Assembly: GCF_025567195.1 (NCBI RefSeq)
Contig: NZ_JAOQJF010000013.1
Coordinates: 28,187-92,186, forward strand
Direction: 5' to 3'
Length of the DNA stretch: 64,000 nt
Origin: Alitiscatomonas aceti
Lineage (GTDB): Bacteria > Bacillota > Clostridia > Lachnospirales > Lachnospiraceae
The translations under genes were made by a program, and so were the position numbers. The notes under the pieces are model-generated. The model saw only the letters and a program-made list of their open reading frames with translations, was not told the origin of the DNA and did not search any database. Shown here piece by piece: positions 35,441 to 45,512 of the stretch (its first letter is position 1; every line of letters begins with the position of its first letter).

Positions 35441-35917
35441 CTATGTACACACGTTATCTAATATATTTAATATCTTAACAGCTGAATCAAAATATTTAAT
35501 AACTGTATCAATAGAAACAGATATGCTGTCGCCATGAGCAAAATCGTTTCTTAATTGCACAAGGGAATTTAATTTATCCTTTTCTCCACTTTGTTTTACC
35601 TGCTGATCAAATAACGTTTTCCATTCTGAAGAAATGTTCTGTAACATATTGCTCATATTTCCCGTGTTAGGATTACACGAACTATCAATAATTGCTTTTT
35701 CAAGATACCCTTTTGCTTTTTCATTTGCACCAACGCTCAAGTAATTATAAATCATTTTTTTGAAAATGACTTCAACTGCCCCACTTGCTTTAACAACAGC
35801 ATAAGAAATCAAATATCTTGTTTTAGAATCAAATTGATTTCCAGCATTAATCCATTTACGAATACTATCAAGTTCTGCTCTTGTATCCTCTATCATTTGT
35901 ATAAATTCACCATTCAT
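35441..35917 (-). CDS. HEPN-domain protein, probable RNase partner of the DUF262 protein
   Basis: 158 residues, all-helical by composition, with the HEPN ribonuclease motif RNDFAH (R-x4-H) near residue 122. It resembles RiboL-PSP-HEPN/MAE_28990-type proteins. The start at 35917 has GGAG 6 nt upstream and lies inside the DUF262 gene end, so the pair is coupled. DUF262 plus HEPN neighbours recur in defence islands; a toxin role released by phage infection is inference. The 150 bp that follow to the AlbA_2 gene hold no frame. Confidence 0.65.
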   Translation of the reverse strand: MNGEFIQMIEDTRAELDSIRKWINAGNQFDSKTRYLISYAVVKASGAVEVIFKKMIYNYLSVGANEKAKGYLEKAIIDSSCNPNTGNMSNMLQNISSEWKTLFDQQVKQSGEKDKLNSLVQLRNDFAHGDSISVSIDTVIKYFDSAVKILNILDNVCT

Positions 35918-37340
35918 AAGTAACTCCATACAGGAACTCTGCTGCTATTTGAATACGTGTTTTAATATTTTCAATATTAGTAGTTCTACTACTGGATGCT
36001 CGATGAAACTCTTCATTTTTCAATAATCTCTTATATTTTTCCAAATAATTTTCTTCCGTGAATTTATATTCTGTTTTAATTGCATATGATGTGGCAACAG
36101 ATATAGCATCAAAAATCGCAGGATTTATTTTGCTTGCAAAGTTTTCGGATTCTTTTTTTAAATTTTTAAATGCGTTTTTCCCTAATAATTCATACACTTT
36201 ATCTATCATTGTGATAAAATCTTGTTTCATATTAAGAATATCTTCTTCTGTTGAATTCGTCTTATCACCCATATACTGATTAAGATACTTGGCTAAATTT
36301 ATTTGCTTTAATTGTCCCTCATTTCTAATGTGTAAATCTCTCATAGCAAAATATCTTAAAATCAATTCCAAGTCCGCCATTCTGGAATCTTCTACATTTA
36401 ATCCTAATATCTTTCGCCATGAATCATGTTTATTTAATTCAAAAAGCAAGTCATTACATTTTCCCTGATATACACAATTTCGTATTTCTTGTGCTTTTAA
36501 TGTTCGTCCGCCTGTATTAATTCTTTCAAAAATTTGAAACATACCCGTATCATTTCTAGGATGTTTTTGTTCAAAAATAATCGCATGGATAGTGCTACTA
36601 CGTATTCGTCTCTTTTCTTCAGTATCAAGTTCAGCAAAAGCTTTTCCTCTCCATCTGGCATTTATATTTTCAGTATTAGATAATTTAAATATTTTCCCAT
36701 CTCCAGAAAAAACTCCTTTTACATAATCATGTACTGTCATAATTCGCTGGAATCCATCTATTATTAGCATTGTTTCATCTTGTTCTTTAGCCAAAAACAC
36801 ACTTGGTACAGGTAATCCTAGTAATATGGAATCAATAAATCTACTGGCTTCTGTCCTTGTCCAAACATACTTTCTCTGTAATTCCGGTTTTAACAATTCG
36901 CCCTCTTCATACATTGTAATAATTTCACGAAATGACAAATCCGCCCCCCATGAATTGATATTGTACAAATCATCATCTGAATATTCCATTAACTCTTCCG
37001 CTGTTTCCTCTAATTTAATTTGTTTAGCTGCCATAGTCTTTTCTCCTTTGCAATATCGCAATACTAACTCTTCAAGTTCCAAACATATTCTGCTTTCAGA
37101 TAAATCAATCACAATGCAATAAAATGACCCTTTTTTTGTTTTACATGGCTTATTCCTATTGCTCATGTAAAGCGAAGTCATCTTATTCAATGCTACTATT
37201 AATTTAATTTCATCACATTTCCGGACAAATAAATAATCTTCTTGTTCTAACAGGTCAAAACTTTCTAAAATTTTCTGTTTACCAAACACTTCTAAAATCT
37301 GTTTCATTTCCACCAAAGATATAACTACTCGATATGCCAT
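35907..37340 (-). CDS. DUF262 (GmrSD/ParB-like) domain protein
   Basis: DUF262 nucleotidase-like fold at about residues 130-330: PELQRKYVWTRTEASRFIDS, LIIDGFQRIMTV with the conserved DGxQR, and FQIFERINTGG. No C-terminal DUF1524 HNH nuclease is present, unlike GmrSD or BrxU. The ~100-residue N-terminal part is unrecognised. The ATG at 37340 follows AAGGAAG. A second strong start, AAAGGAG before ATG 37034, would give the DUF262 domain alone (about 375 residues). Coupled to the HEPN gene. Confidence 0.72.
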   Translation of the reverse strand: MAYRVVISLVEMKQILEVFGKQKILESFDLLEQEDYLFVRKCDEIKLIVALNKMTSLYMSNRNKPCKTKKGSFYCIVIDLSESRICLELEELVLRYCKGEKTMAAKQIKLEETAEELMEYSDDDLYNINSWGADLSFREIITMYEEGELLKPELQRKYVWTRTEASRFIDSILLGLPVPSVFLAKEQDETMLIIDGFQRIMTVHDYVKGVFSGDGKIFKLSNTENINARWRGKAFAELDTEEKRRIRSSTIHAIIFEQKHPRNDTGMFQIFERINTGGRTLKAQEIRNCVYQGKCNDLLFELNKHDSWRKILGLNVEDSRMADLELILRYFAMRDLHIRNEGQLKQINLAKYLNQYMGDKTNSTEEDILNMKQDFITMIDKVYELLGKNAFKNLKKESENFASKINPAIFDAISVATSYAIKTEYKFTEENYLEKYKRLLKNEEFHRASSSRTTNIENIKTRIQIAAEFLYGVTYEW

Positions 37341-37438
37341 TAAAAAGTCTTCCTTTCTCATTGATCCTTATCATATCTTTAGTGTCATTAATTCAAATAT
37401 TTTTTCAAAATGTTTCCTGTTTTTAGCTTTTGCTCATA

Positions 37439-37651
37439 CTATTGCTTCATCTGATATTCCTGTTCCAGTTCATCCGCCAAATATGCATCACTCATGCAGT
37501 GCATATCTGATATCCCGTCCCGTATCAACTGATAAACTTCGGAATGATAGAAAAAGTCCAACGCCGCATCCAGTGAAAGTCCTTGCTGTTTTGCAAAACA
37601 CTCAATCACACGGCTGTGTTTTTTCTGAAGTAAAATCGGATTTGCCGTCAT
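37439..37651 (-). CDS. Small protein accompanying DUF3990 (DUF3791-like)
   Basis: 70 residues; contains SRVIECFAKQQGLSLDAALD, FFYHSEVYQL, ISDMHCMSD and YLADELEQEY, a pattern seen in small proteins encoded next to DUF3990. It overlaps the DUF3990 stop by 4 nt. Small size and coupling to an ADP-ribosyltransferase-fold gene are consistent with an antitoxin or chaperone; not demonstrated. Confidence 0.6.
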   Translation of the reverse strand: MTANPILLQKKHSRVIECFAKQQGLSLDAALDFFYHSEVYQLIRDGISDMHCMSDAYLADELEQEYQMKQ

Positions 37652-38118
37652 AGTCTTTCACTCCCTTCAAAATGCAATAAAGACAGTGCTTTTTCTGTAC
37701 GAAAACAGATTTGCAGATTTGGCTTTTCATAACGTAACCGATTGATTGCTTCTGCTTTATCAATCAATCCGTCAAAGAACAGCTCCACAGTATTAAACAC
37801 CTTATCGTTTGCAACACCACCAAGTACAAGATCGTAATCCGTCATATCTTTTCCACTGCGGCAATTCAGAATAAAATCAAGCCATTCTTCAGAATAAGCG
37901 TCAAATTTCAAAACTTTCAGTTCAGCTTCTCGGCTCTCATCATATTCATATTTTGAAATAATACCCTCTTTTCCCCGGCGTTTGAATTTTCCGCACCACT
38001 TCGCATCCTGCTCATACAGCGGCGTGACATAAAAGCCACGCCCAAAGTCTACGTTGGGGCGGGAATGAACCAAATTCGGCTGTGCAATCTCTAAAAAAGA
38101 GCCATGATACAGAATCAT
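37648..38118 (-). CDS. DUF3990 protein (ADP-ribosyltransferase-like fold), candidate toxin
   Basis: 156 residues. MILYHGSFLEI at the start and DFGRGFYVTPLYEQDAKWC next are the DUF3990 hallmarks; this Pfam family belongs to the ADP-ribosylation clan, with His/Tyr-His-Gly-Ser replacing the Arg of other members. A late Glu in FNTVELFFDG may be catalytic. 4-nt overlaps with both neighbours make a three-gene coupled cassette. ADP-ribosylation of a host target or NAD depletion is the likely activity, by family analogy only. Confidence 0.7.
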   Translation of the reverse strand: MILYHGSFLEIAQPNLVHSRPNVDFGRGFYVTPLYEQDAKWCGKFKRRGKEGIISKYEYDESREAELKVLKFDAYSEEWLDFILNCRSGKDMTDYDLVLGGVANDKVFNTVELFFDGLIDKAEAINRLRYEKPNLQICFRTEKALSLLHFEGSERL

Positions 38119-38354
38119 ACTTCCACGCCCCTTTCTTTCATCACGTCAAGAAGATCATCAACGATATATTCCCGGCTCTGGGTATGCAGTACTTCATATT
38201 CCGGCACAATATAACCGTTCAGAATATCACTCTTTTCGGTAAACGCCTGATAGACACGTTCTGCATCCACCCCCAGCTTTGCCGCAACATTTTCAATACA
38301 AAATACAGCAAACTCAAGTTCATTGGAATTTTTAATCTTCTCATCTGCCATCAT
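38115..38354 (-). CDS. DUF3791 family small protein, candidate antitoxin
   Basis: 79 residues: NELEFAVFCIENVAAKLG, YQAFTEKSDILNGYIVPEYE, LHTQSREYIVDDLL are conserved in DUF3791. The ATG at 38354 has AAGGAGG 8 nt upstream; the frame also opens at a TTG two codons earlier. It lies 14 nt after pglX and overlaps the DUF3990 gene as ATGA. Acidic, no nuclease motif; gene order suggests it neutralises the DUF3990 protein. Confidence 0.68.
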   Translation of the reverse strand: MMADEKIKNSNELEFAVFCIENVAAKLGVDAERVYQAFTEKSDILNGYIVPEYEVLHTQSREYIVDDLLDVMKERGVEV

Positions 38355-38367
38355 ACGCAAGCCCTCC

Positions 38368-41300
38368 TTACTTTATTTTAGCCAAAACATCCTGGAAAAT
38401 TGCATAATTCTTCTTCACGCCATCATCCAAATCAATCGAAATCATCTGGTCTGCCAGGTGATGAATCTTTTCCTCGTAGGCTTTGATTTCGGTATCCTGT
38501 GCCTGCAAAGTGGTCAGCTTTTTGTTCAGCTTCACACGCTCACCAGTGGAAGCATTGGCAATCCGCTGTTCCAGATCGGCAAGGGCAGTGCGATAACGAG
38601 CCTGCTGCTCATGCACATAATCGGTACGGATACGGGCAATGGTGTCCGGCTGGTAGCGGTGCATATAGATCAGCGCCTTGAAGCCGTTCTTTTTGCCGCT
38701 GTCAAACAGCCAGTAAATCGGGCGTTTCTGATAAATCTTGCAATGGTCGGAGTAGAAGTCGCTCAGGAAGTAATTCCGAATCACATCCTTCGGCTGACCC
38801 TTGCCGCCGAGGGCATCCGCAATGAATTTCAGGTTTTCGTCTAAGGTATCTGTACCATAAACTGCTTCCACAAATTCTACAAATCGTCCAACAATATCAT
38901 CCGTAAAATATTCATCGTCACAGATAGGGATAATATTATCTTCATCCGGCATAAAATGCGTTTGCTTATAAAATTCAATCACATCTGGTTTACCATCACA
39001 TAACCTCGCTGCATCCTCATAAGTATTATAATTCCATTTTCCACCTGCATAAACAAGTCCCTCTTTATAAATAGAGTAACGACCAAACATACAGCCAACC
39101 GCATAGGAAATAAACGAGCGAATATCTCTGCCAAGGTCAGCCTTGCGAACCGTGACATCCTTATCCTCAACCTCCGGGGTCAGCTCATCCTGCAAGCCGT
39201 AAATGTCAATGAAAATACGGTTCAGTTCTTCCTCATTGGCTTTCAGCTGATTAAAACGGTCATCACATTCAGCCTGCCACTGGGTAAAGGTTTCGGCAAT
39301 GGTAGGGACTTTGCGGATCAGCGGATGGTGCTGAAAATCCCATGAAGTTTCAAAGGAATCCCAATCTGCCTTTGAAATTTCGATATTTGTTGTTACAACA
39401 TTTGATATTTCAGCTTTCTTTTCTTCACAAATAATTGTCGGAACCTTTCCAACAGCACCTGCACTATAATCCATTGTAGGTGCAAGAAATGAAAGAAATT
39501 CCATGCTAACTTTTGAATTACACAATCCAATGATATATTTCAAATTATCCTTTTCATTGCAGAAACCAGACGATCCTTTTGCATCAAAAATGCCACCCTC
39601 CGGCATATAGCGAACATTAAAATCAGCTACTGTTAATGCTGTCCAAGTAAACCCTTCTTGCAGATAATAGCGAATATTTTGTGGTCTGGAGCGCTGTTTT
39701 CCTTTGTCATCTCTAAAATTAACTATTTCAAACCCGTCATTTTCCCAATTAACAACAAGTGTCATATTCCCGTACCATTTACGATATTCTCCGCCCTTAT
39801 GATAGAAAAACCATTTTTTATTTCTATCATTTAAGGTGCTAATTTTTCTGGCATCACATTCCGACCAAAATCGCAAAAATCTATCATTATCACCCGTAAT
39901 CAATCCCTGGCGTAAATCTGCGTATTTTGAAAGTAATGAACCATTTATAAATAATTCCGCAGTAGATGGTTTTAACCAATATGCTATTGGCATATCTGGA
40001 ATCTGATAAAACAAAGATTGTTTGACCGTAAATTTATAATCACAGGATGAACTCATAATAGCGTCTAATGTGCGCTTCTCCTGTTCTTCAGCTCCAGTAA
40101 ATTTTGCAAGTTGAATATATTTTCCCGCATAATTCATGCAACAATTAGTTAATACAAATGTGCAAATCGGCACGAATGCTTCCTTAAAAAAAGCATGATA
40201 TTCTGGCTGAACTAATGTTACCAAACTATTTTCAGATAGCATCTCTATTCTCATTTTAGAAAATGCTGTCAAAAACATCCATGTGTATGATGTCATCAGT
40301 CCAGTAAAACGATTTGCTTTCAGCATAGCGATTGTTTTTTTCATAAAACAGCTATACAGATCGTTTCTATAATTCTTGAAATTATCTTTTACATAATTCA
40401 ATAAATGAGGAGACATTCCACTGTCTGCCATATATGGCGGATTAGTCACAACAGTATCATACTTCTGTGCCAGTGCTTCCGCCACCTGTACCAACGGCAG
40501 TAATTCTCTCAGTGCCGCCTCACGGTACATATTTATATCTTCTGTAATCTCAGCAAAGCGTTCATACAGAGCAGACCAATCCTGCGGTGTTATGGTCAAA
40601 ATAGAACCATATTCCTTTGCATCATGCAATTCTTTAATAATGGTATCCATAGCCGCTGTGAGCTTTGCATCTCCATTACAGAAATAATCCACGGCAAATT
40701 TATCTACATGGTTGCTCTCCACAATAGCATACACATGGGGCTGAATGCCACGGCTGAAAAAGCGGCGGTCATACTGGCGGGCTTTCATCATTACTGCAAA
40801 GTAAGCCAGCTGTGCCGCACGGTCATCAATATCCAGACCGTAAATATTATTCTCCACAATACTTGCCACTGCTTCACGAGTGGTATAGCCATAGGATTCA
40901 TAAATCTTCATCAGCACATCAAACATATATGCTAAGATATGACCGGAACCGGAGCATGGGTCAATGACTTTCAGCTGATCCGGCGTCAGTGCGGCGTATT
41001 CTTTGCGAATCTCTGCAAGCTGTGCCTGCACTTCTGGCTCCTGCTCAGCTTCTTCCAGATAGTAGTGCCATTTGGTATCTTCAGGGTCACGGTTTCCAAC
41101 AGCATAAGCAGACTGTTCTTCCTCGGTAGGAAGAAGCTGCTCTTTCACATCCGGGTGTCCCTCCAGCCATAAACGCCCAAGGCTATTCTCTACCATGTAG
41201 CGAACAATCCAGTCTGGTGTGAAAAGCTGAGTTGCTGCAGGGATGTTTTCTTTTGTGATTTTCACATTCTTTTTCAGTGCTGCAAAAACATCATCTTTTT

Positions 41301-41940
41301 TCTCACTGTTGTAATACTGATACAGCCAGCCGATGATCTGGACAGCATCCTTCCAGTCATCCTCCGGTATCAGTTCAATCATCTGCTGAATGACACTGCC
41401 TTCACGGAGCAGATTATCCGGCAGAAGAAGCTCGGTGTAGTCCGAAAGCTTCTGAAACATTCCCGGCAGAATCGCATTCAGGGCGTTACACTGCACGATC
41501 AGCAGATATTTATACAGTTCTTCAGCCTTTTCTGCATCTTTCAGCTCATATACCTTTTCCATATCCAATCCATCCAGATCCAGATGAATGGCTTCGGTTA
41601 TAATCTGCGGCTTAAAATTGTTTTCCTCGTCCGTGAACACACGCACATGGGAAGGAAGATAGCCGTTGACTTCCATGAATCGCAGAGCAGAGAAGCGGTT
41701 GAACCAAGTGTAGGCAACCTCCTCCATAACCTGCTTATATCCTTTATCGTTAATCTCGGCAATTAAAGCCTGACGCTGTTTCTTTTCATCGGCAGTGAGG
41801 ACTTTTCCGCCAACGCTATCCGCATTGGCATCCTCAATATCATCCTCGGTGATACCGTATTCCACACCTTTCAGGGAAACACGGGCGATCAGCTCTGTTC
41901 TTGCCCAGACAGCAAATTTTTTAATCGCATTCTTATCCAT
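38368..41940 (-). CDS. pglX: BREX type 1 adenine-specific DNA methyltransferase PglX
   Basis: 1190 residues; methylates the host BREX site to mark self DNA. SAM-binding segment DPCSGSGHILAYMFDVL near residue 330, catalytic NPPYM near residue 500, and N6-adenine methyltransferase target-recognition regions after 620. The coiled C-terminus (LEQRIANASTGERVKLNKK) is typical. AAGGAG precedes the ATG. No frameshift or phase-variable repeat seen, so it is probably active. The recognition sequence cannot be read from the protein. Confidence 0.95.
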   Translation of the reverse strand: MDKNAIKKFAVWARTELIARVSLKGVEYGITEDDIEDANADSVGGKVLTADEKKQRQALIAEINDKGYKQVMEEVAYTWFNRFSALRFMEVNGYLPSHVRVFTDEENNFKPQIITEAIHLDLDGLDMEKVYELKDAEKAEELYKYLLIVQCNALNAILPGMFQKLSDYTELLLPDNLLREGSVIQQMIELIPEDDWKDAVQIIGWLYQYYNSEKKDDVFAALKKNVKITKENIPAATQLFTPDWIVRYMVENSLGRLWLEGHPDVKEQLLPTEEEQSAYAVGNRDPEDTKWHYYLEEAEQEPEVQAQLAEIRKEYAALTPDQLKVIDPCSGSGHILAYMFDVLMKIYESYGYTTREAVASIVENNIYGLDIDDRAAQLAYFAVMMKARQYDRRFFSRGIQPHVYAIVESNHVDKFAVDYFCNGDAKLTAAMDTIIKELHDAKEYGSILTITPQDWSALYERFAEITEDINMYREAALRELLPLVQVAEALAQKYDTVVTNPPYMADSGMSPHLLNYVKDNFKNYRNDLYSCFMKKTIAMLKANRFTGLMTSYTWMFLTAFSKMRIEMLSENSLVTLVQPEYHAFFKEAFVPICTFVLTNCCMNYAGKYIQLAKFTGAEEQEKRTLDAIMSSSCDYKFTVKQSLFYQIPDMPIAYWLKPSTAELFINGSLLSKYADLRQGLITGDNDRFLRFWSECDARKISTLNDRNKKWFFYHKGGEYRKWYGNMTLVVNWENDGFEIVNFRDDKGKQRSRPQNIRYYLQEGFTWTALTVADFNVRYMPEGGIFDAKGSSGFCNEKDNLKYIIGLCNSKVSMEFLSFLAPTMDYSAGAVGKVPTIICEEKKAEISNVVTTNIEISKADWDSFETSWDFQHHPLIRKVPTIAETFTQWQAECDDRFNQLKANEEELNRIFIDIYGLQDELTPEVEDKDVTVRKADLGRDIRSFISYAVGCMFGRYSIYKEGLVYAGGKWNYNTYEDAARLCDGKPDVIEFYKQTHFMPDEDNIIPICDDEYFTDDIVGRFVEFVEAVYGTDTLDENLKFIADALGGKGQPKDVIRNYFLSDFYSDHCKIYQKRPIYWLFDSGKKNGFKALIYMHRYQPDTIARIRTDYVHEQQARYRTALADLEQRIANASTGERVKLNKKLTTLQAQDTEIKAYEEKIHHLADQMISIDLDDGVKKNYAIFQDVLAKIK

Positions 41941-41950
41941 ACTCGTCTCC

Positions 41951-44900
41951 TTAATTCAGCTTGATCTCGTCGCAATTCTTCAGCAACTGTTTCAGCTGAG
42001 AACGAATCTTCTCTACATAATCATCAATATCAGCATCCGTCTGTAAAGTCTTTGCCTGGAATACAACCTGTCGGTTATAGGCACGAACCACTTTTTTCTT
42101 TGCCGGATCTGCTTCTTTTCCCGGCTGTGTCGGCTGTACCTGCGGCTTCGGTGTAGGTGGTGCAAGAACAGCCTCGATATTGCTGACCGTATCATCCTTA
42201 TACTGGCACATCGGCAGGAACATGGCATCCAAAAGAGCAAGGCTCTTTAATTCTGCGATTTTCTCCTTGCACTGGCTGAAATATCTGTCCGACTTTTCAA
42301 TCAGATGGGATGCCTTGGAATCGCCGTTTGCGGCAGTGTGAGTTGCTTCCATACACTGACGAACCGTTTCCAGAACCTCGGCACGTTTTTCTTCCAACAT
42401 CTTGTCATGGGCGGTACGAACCGTATCCACCAACGGATTCAGTTCACGAATCCGGTTATAGTTAAACTTGCTTCCGGTCTGAACCATCGTAATCAAACGA
42501 ATGGTATTCAGTGCCTTATGTGCTTCCTCATTTTCTGCAATTCGGTCAAGATCGTCGTGCAGAGATTTTTCAAACTGCACTGCCTGGTCGAATACTGTTA
42601 CCTGGGTCTTGAAGAAATTTTCAATGCCGTTACTCATGGCTTCTTTGTTATCAAAGAGAGCATCCTCTTTTTTCAGCACACGCTCAATTAAGGCAATGTT
42701 GTCTTTCTTCTGGGAAAGTACATCATCCATCAGCTGAATAGCAGTCTGTACCAACGCACGATCCGGGTATTTATGTCCGTCATAACGGGCATCCAGAGAA
42801 GCATAGTAATCACGCTGTTCACTGAATTTCTCAGTCACAAAGCGAATCAGACCATCTTCATTATCCGGTACATCCATAACATCGAAATAATCCCGGAGCA
42901 TTGATTTCACATCACGCATCATCGTTGCGGAAATGGTTTTACGCTTACTGATAGAAGTCTTACCGATCTCACTCTTTTTGCGGAGCATATCTGGTAGTTT
43001 CGGGTCATCCGGCTGAATGGTATTGCCTGCGTACTTGATGGTTACTTTCTGGGAATAAATCAGCTGTGCCGCAACCGCAGCAATGTCGATTTCTTTCCAG
43101 CCATACGGAATCGCACTGTATTTGCTTTGCACATCTGCCATAGAAGTCGGCAGCTTTTTCGCATCCTGCATTTCCAGATATTCTTCCATAGCAGAAGCAG
43201 CATCACGGTTCGGTTCCATGCCCGGAAGTGCTGTTACCGCACCTGTCAGAATCGCAATAATATCTGCGTCACTGCCTGCATTATCTGTAATCAGGTCGAG
43301 CTTGCTATATACATGAGCAACCAGATATTCAAGAGACTGGTCAATCTTGCTCTTGGCATTTCCGGCTTTGATTTCCAAATGCTCACCATCTACATAGAAC
43401 TGCGCCCCTTCAATGGCATTTTGCAATTCGGTCATAGCACTAAGCTCATATTTTCCGGCTTCGTCCTGCTGATCGCTGATGATTTTCTGCACACTCTTAG
43501 GAAGCTGGCTTACATTTCTCTGTTTTACATACTTACGAATCTTCATGGCAGATTCCAGAGATTCATAATAAGGCGTATCAGCCAGAACCACGATTGCTTC
43601 ATTACCTTTGGATTCTGACATCAGACGGTAATCTGTTTTTTCAATGGCATCAGTAGCAACGGTTAGGAAACGCAGACGCATACCGCCTGTTGCCACACCA
43701 ACGGTAATTCCATCTACCATCTGATCAAAGGCAAAGTCATATTTTCCATAACGGAACTTCTTGGTTGTAAAAATATCTCCGTAAATCATCTGGGCGATAC
43801 GCTCTACGATAGATGTGGTATCCACATTGGTGTCTCTGATTTCACGCTGAATGTCTTGTTCTTCATCCGTCAGAAAGTTATAGGTATCACCGGTTCTGCC
43901 GATATAGTTCTGGCTCATCAAACGGTCAAGGCATCCACGGACAGCTTCACGCATGATAATCTTATCCACACGAATATCATCTGCCATAAGGATAACGATA
44001 TTGTCCAGATTGGAAGGAATATCATCAATATAGCGAATCAAATATAACAATTTCAGTACATCCACATCCTGCTGTTCAATGCCATCGCCGTTGTCAGCAG
44101 CTTTCTGGCAACGCTCGATTACCCGGCGGATAGAACCGTCCAGGAAAGTATGTACGGTATCATAAAAACGGAAGAACGGAACAAGTGCGAATTCATCCTT
44201 CTCTTGAATTTTCTGTGCAGCTTCCTGGAAACCGGACAGCATGGAACGCTCACCACCGGACAGGTGCTTGCCGGAATTTCCGTGTTTTCGGATTTCAGCA
44301 AACACCTTCTGCATAATGATGAACTGATACGGCACGAACGGAAAGTTCTCGGTAAATTCTCTCGGACCGGAATAACCTTTAATATCCAGAATAGAACCGC
44401 TGAAGCTGAACAGGTTGCGAAGAACAGAATCGTTCTGCTCATAAACACCTTCCAGGTCTTTGGCTGCTTCCGGTTTCTTTTTCAGAATACGCTTCTGAAT
44501 GACCTCATCTACGGAGGAAGAAGATAAGCTCAGTCTTGTTTTGAAACGAGCCTGGATGCGGGAGAACTCATCAGCACGAACTTTAATGATTTCATCAATG
44601 GCTTCCTGCCCGGTGCAGATTACCCAAATCTTGCCTTCGCACTCACTTCCGATTTTCTCGGTCAGAGACTGGAGGTTCAAAAGCATATCCGTATCCGTAC
44701 CAACATACTGTCCAACCTCGTCAATCATAAACAGCAGGCGGAAGTTTGCAGGTTTAGTATCTACATAGGCTTTCATATCTTCCACAAGTTGTGCGATAGA
44801 AATTTCGGTTGCAGTTTTATCATTGAACCACGCCTTAGCATCGTCCTCACTCATATCCAGAACTTCCATCAGTGTCGGGATGATGAACTTGCCATTGAAA

Positions 44901-45499
44901 GCAAAGGCACGACGCATTTCCAACCAGGACTTGCCTTTCTTTTTTTCAAAAACTCTGCGGAACTCCTCGGTTTTTCCCTGCTGGTCAATATAACGCTCCA
45001 TCATGGCAACTTTCAGATTTTCACCGTAAAATCCCAGATGGTTGTAGAACATCTTTGCAAATACACGAAGTACGGCAGTCTTGTCTTTATTGCTGAAGCC
45101 TTCAATATCAATGTTGAAAAGAATGGTTTCCGTCTGTCCCTTTGTAGCACGGTCGATCAGCATAAAAGTTGCCGGGTCATCCTCAAACTTTTTACGGAAA
45201 CGCTCCACACTGCGAATGCCTTTTACCTCTTTATTTTCCAAAAGATAGGAAAGCATTTTCAAGAAGTGAGATTTACCACTTCCAAAGAAACCAGAAATCC
45301 AAACACCCATATCGGCGGTCGGCTGGTCGAAAGCATCACCGTAATAATTGAAAAACGTAATGAAATGTTTCTTCAATTCTCTGGTAATGACATATTCATT
45401 TAACTCCTGCTCGATTACATCATCAGCAGCCTGATCTACTTTAATTACACCATTGATTTTGCGGTTAATGTCATCCGCAAACATATCTCGAATCATCAT
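41951..45499 (-). CDS. brxC: BREX type 1 ATPase BrxC
   Basis: Large P-loop ATPase (former DUF499-related) of 1182 residues, essential in type 1 BREX. Walker A FFGSGKSHFLKML near residue 75; MIDEVGQYVG as Walker B near 265; long helical C-terminus with a Pro-rich linker (APPTPKPQVQPTQ) near 1135. AAGGGGG precedes the first ATG. 10 nt separate it from pglX, so one transcript. Confidence 0.95.
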   Translation of the reverse strand: MMIRDMFADDINRKINGVIKVDQAADDVIEQELNEYVITRELKKHFITFFNYYGDAFDQPTADMGVWISGFFGSGKSHFLKMLSYLLENKEVKGIRSVERFRKKFEDDPATFMLIDRATKGQTETILFNIDIEGFSNKDKTAVLRVFAKMFYNHLGFYGENLKVAMMERYIDQQGKTEEFRRVFEKKKGKSWLEMRRAFAFNGKFIIPTLMEVLDMSEDDAKAWFNDKTATEISIAQLVEDMKAYVDTKPANFRLLFMIDEVGQYVGTDTDMLLNLQSLTEKIGSECEGKIWVICTGQEAIDEIIKVRADEFSRIQARFKTRLSLSSSSVDEVIQKRILKKKPEAAKDLEGVYEQNDSVLRNLFSFSGSILDIKGYSGPREFTENFPFVPYQFIIMQKVFAEIRKHGNSGKHLSGGERSMLSGFQEAAQKIQEKDEFALVPFFRFYDTVHTFLDGSIRRVIERCQKAADNGDGIEQQDVDVLKLLYLIRYIDDIPSNLDNIVILMADDIRVDKIIMREAVRGCLDRLMSQNYIGRTGDTYNFLTDEEQDIQREIRDTNVDTTSIVERIAQMIYGDIFTTKKFRYGKYDFAFDQMVDGITVGVATGGMRLRFLTVATDAIEKTDYRLMSESKGNEAIVVLADTPYYESLESAMKIRKYVKQRNVSQLPKSVQKIISDQQDEAGKYELSAMTELQNAIEGAQFYVDGEHLEIKAGNAKSKIDQSLEYLVAHVYSKLDLITDNAGSDADIIAILTGAVTALPGMEPNRDAASAMEEYLEMQDAKKLPTSMADVQSKYSAIPYGWKEIDIAAVAAQLIYSQKVTIKYAGNTIQPDDPKLPDMLRKKSEIGKTSISKRKTISATMMRDVKSMLRDYFDVMDVPDNEDGLIRFVTEKFSEQRDYYASLDARYDGHKYPDRALVQTAIQLMDDVLSQKKDNIALIERVLKKEDALFDNKEAMSNGIENFFKTQVTVFDQAVQFEKSLHDDLDRIAENEEAHKALNTIRLITMVQTGSKFNYNRIRELNPLVDTVRTAHDKMLEEKRAEVLETVRQCMEATHTAANGDSKASHLIEKSDRYFSQCKEKIAELKSLALLDAMFLPMCQYKDDTVSNIEAVLAPPTPKPQVQPTQPGKEADPAKKKVVRAYNRQVVFQAKTLQTDADIDDYVEKIRSQLKQLLKNCDEIKLN

Positions 45500-45512
45500 G
45501 GCTTTATCCCCC

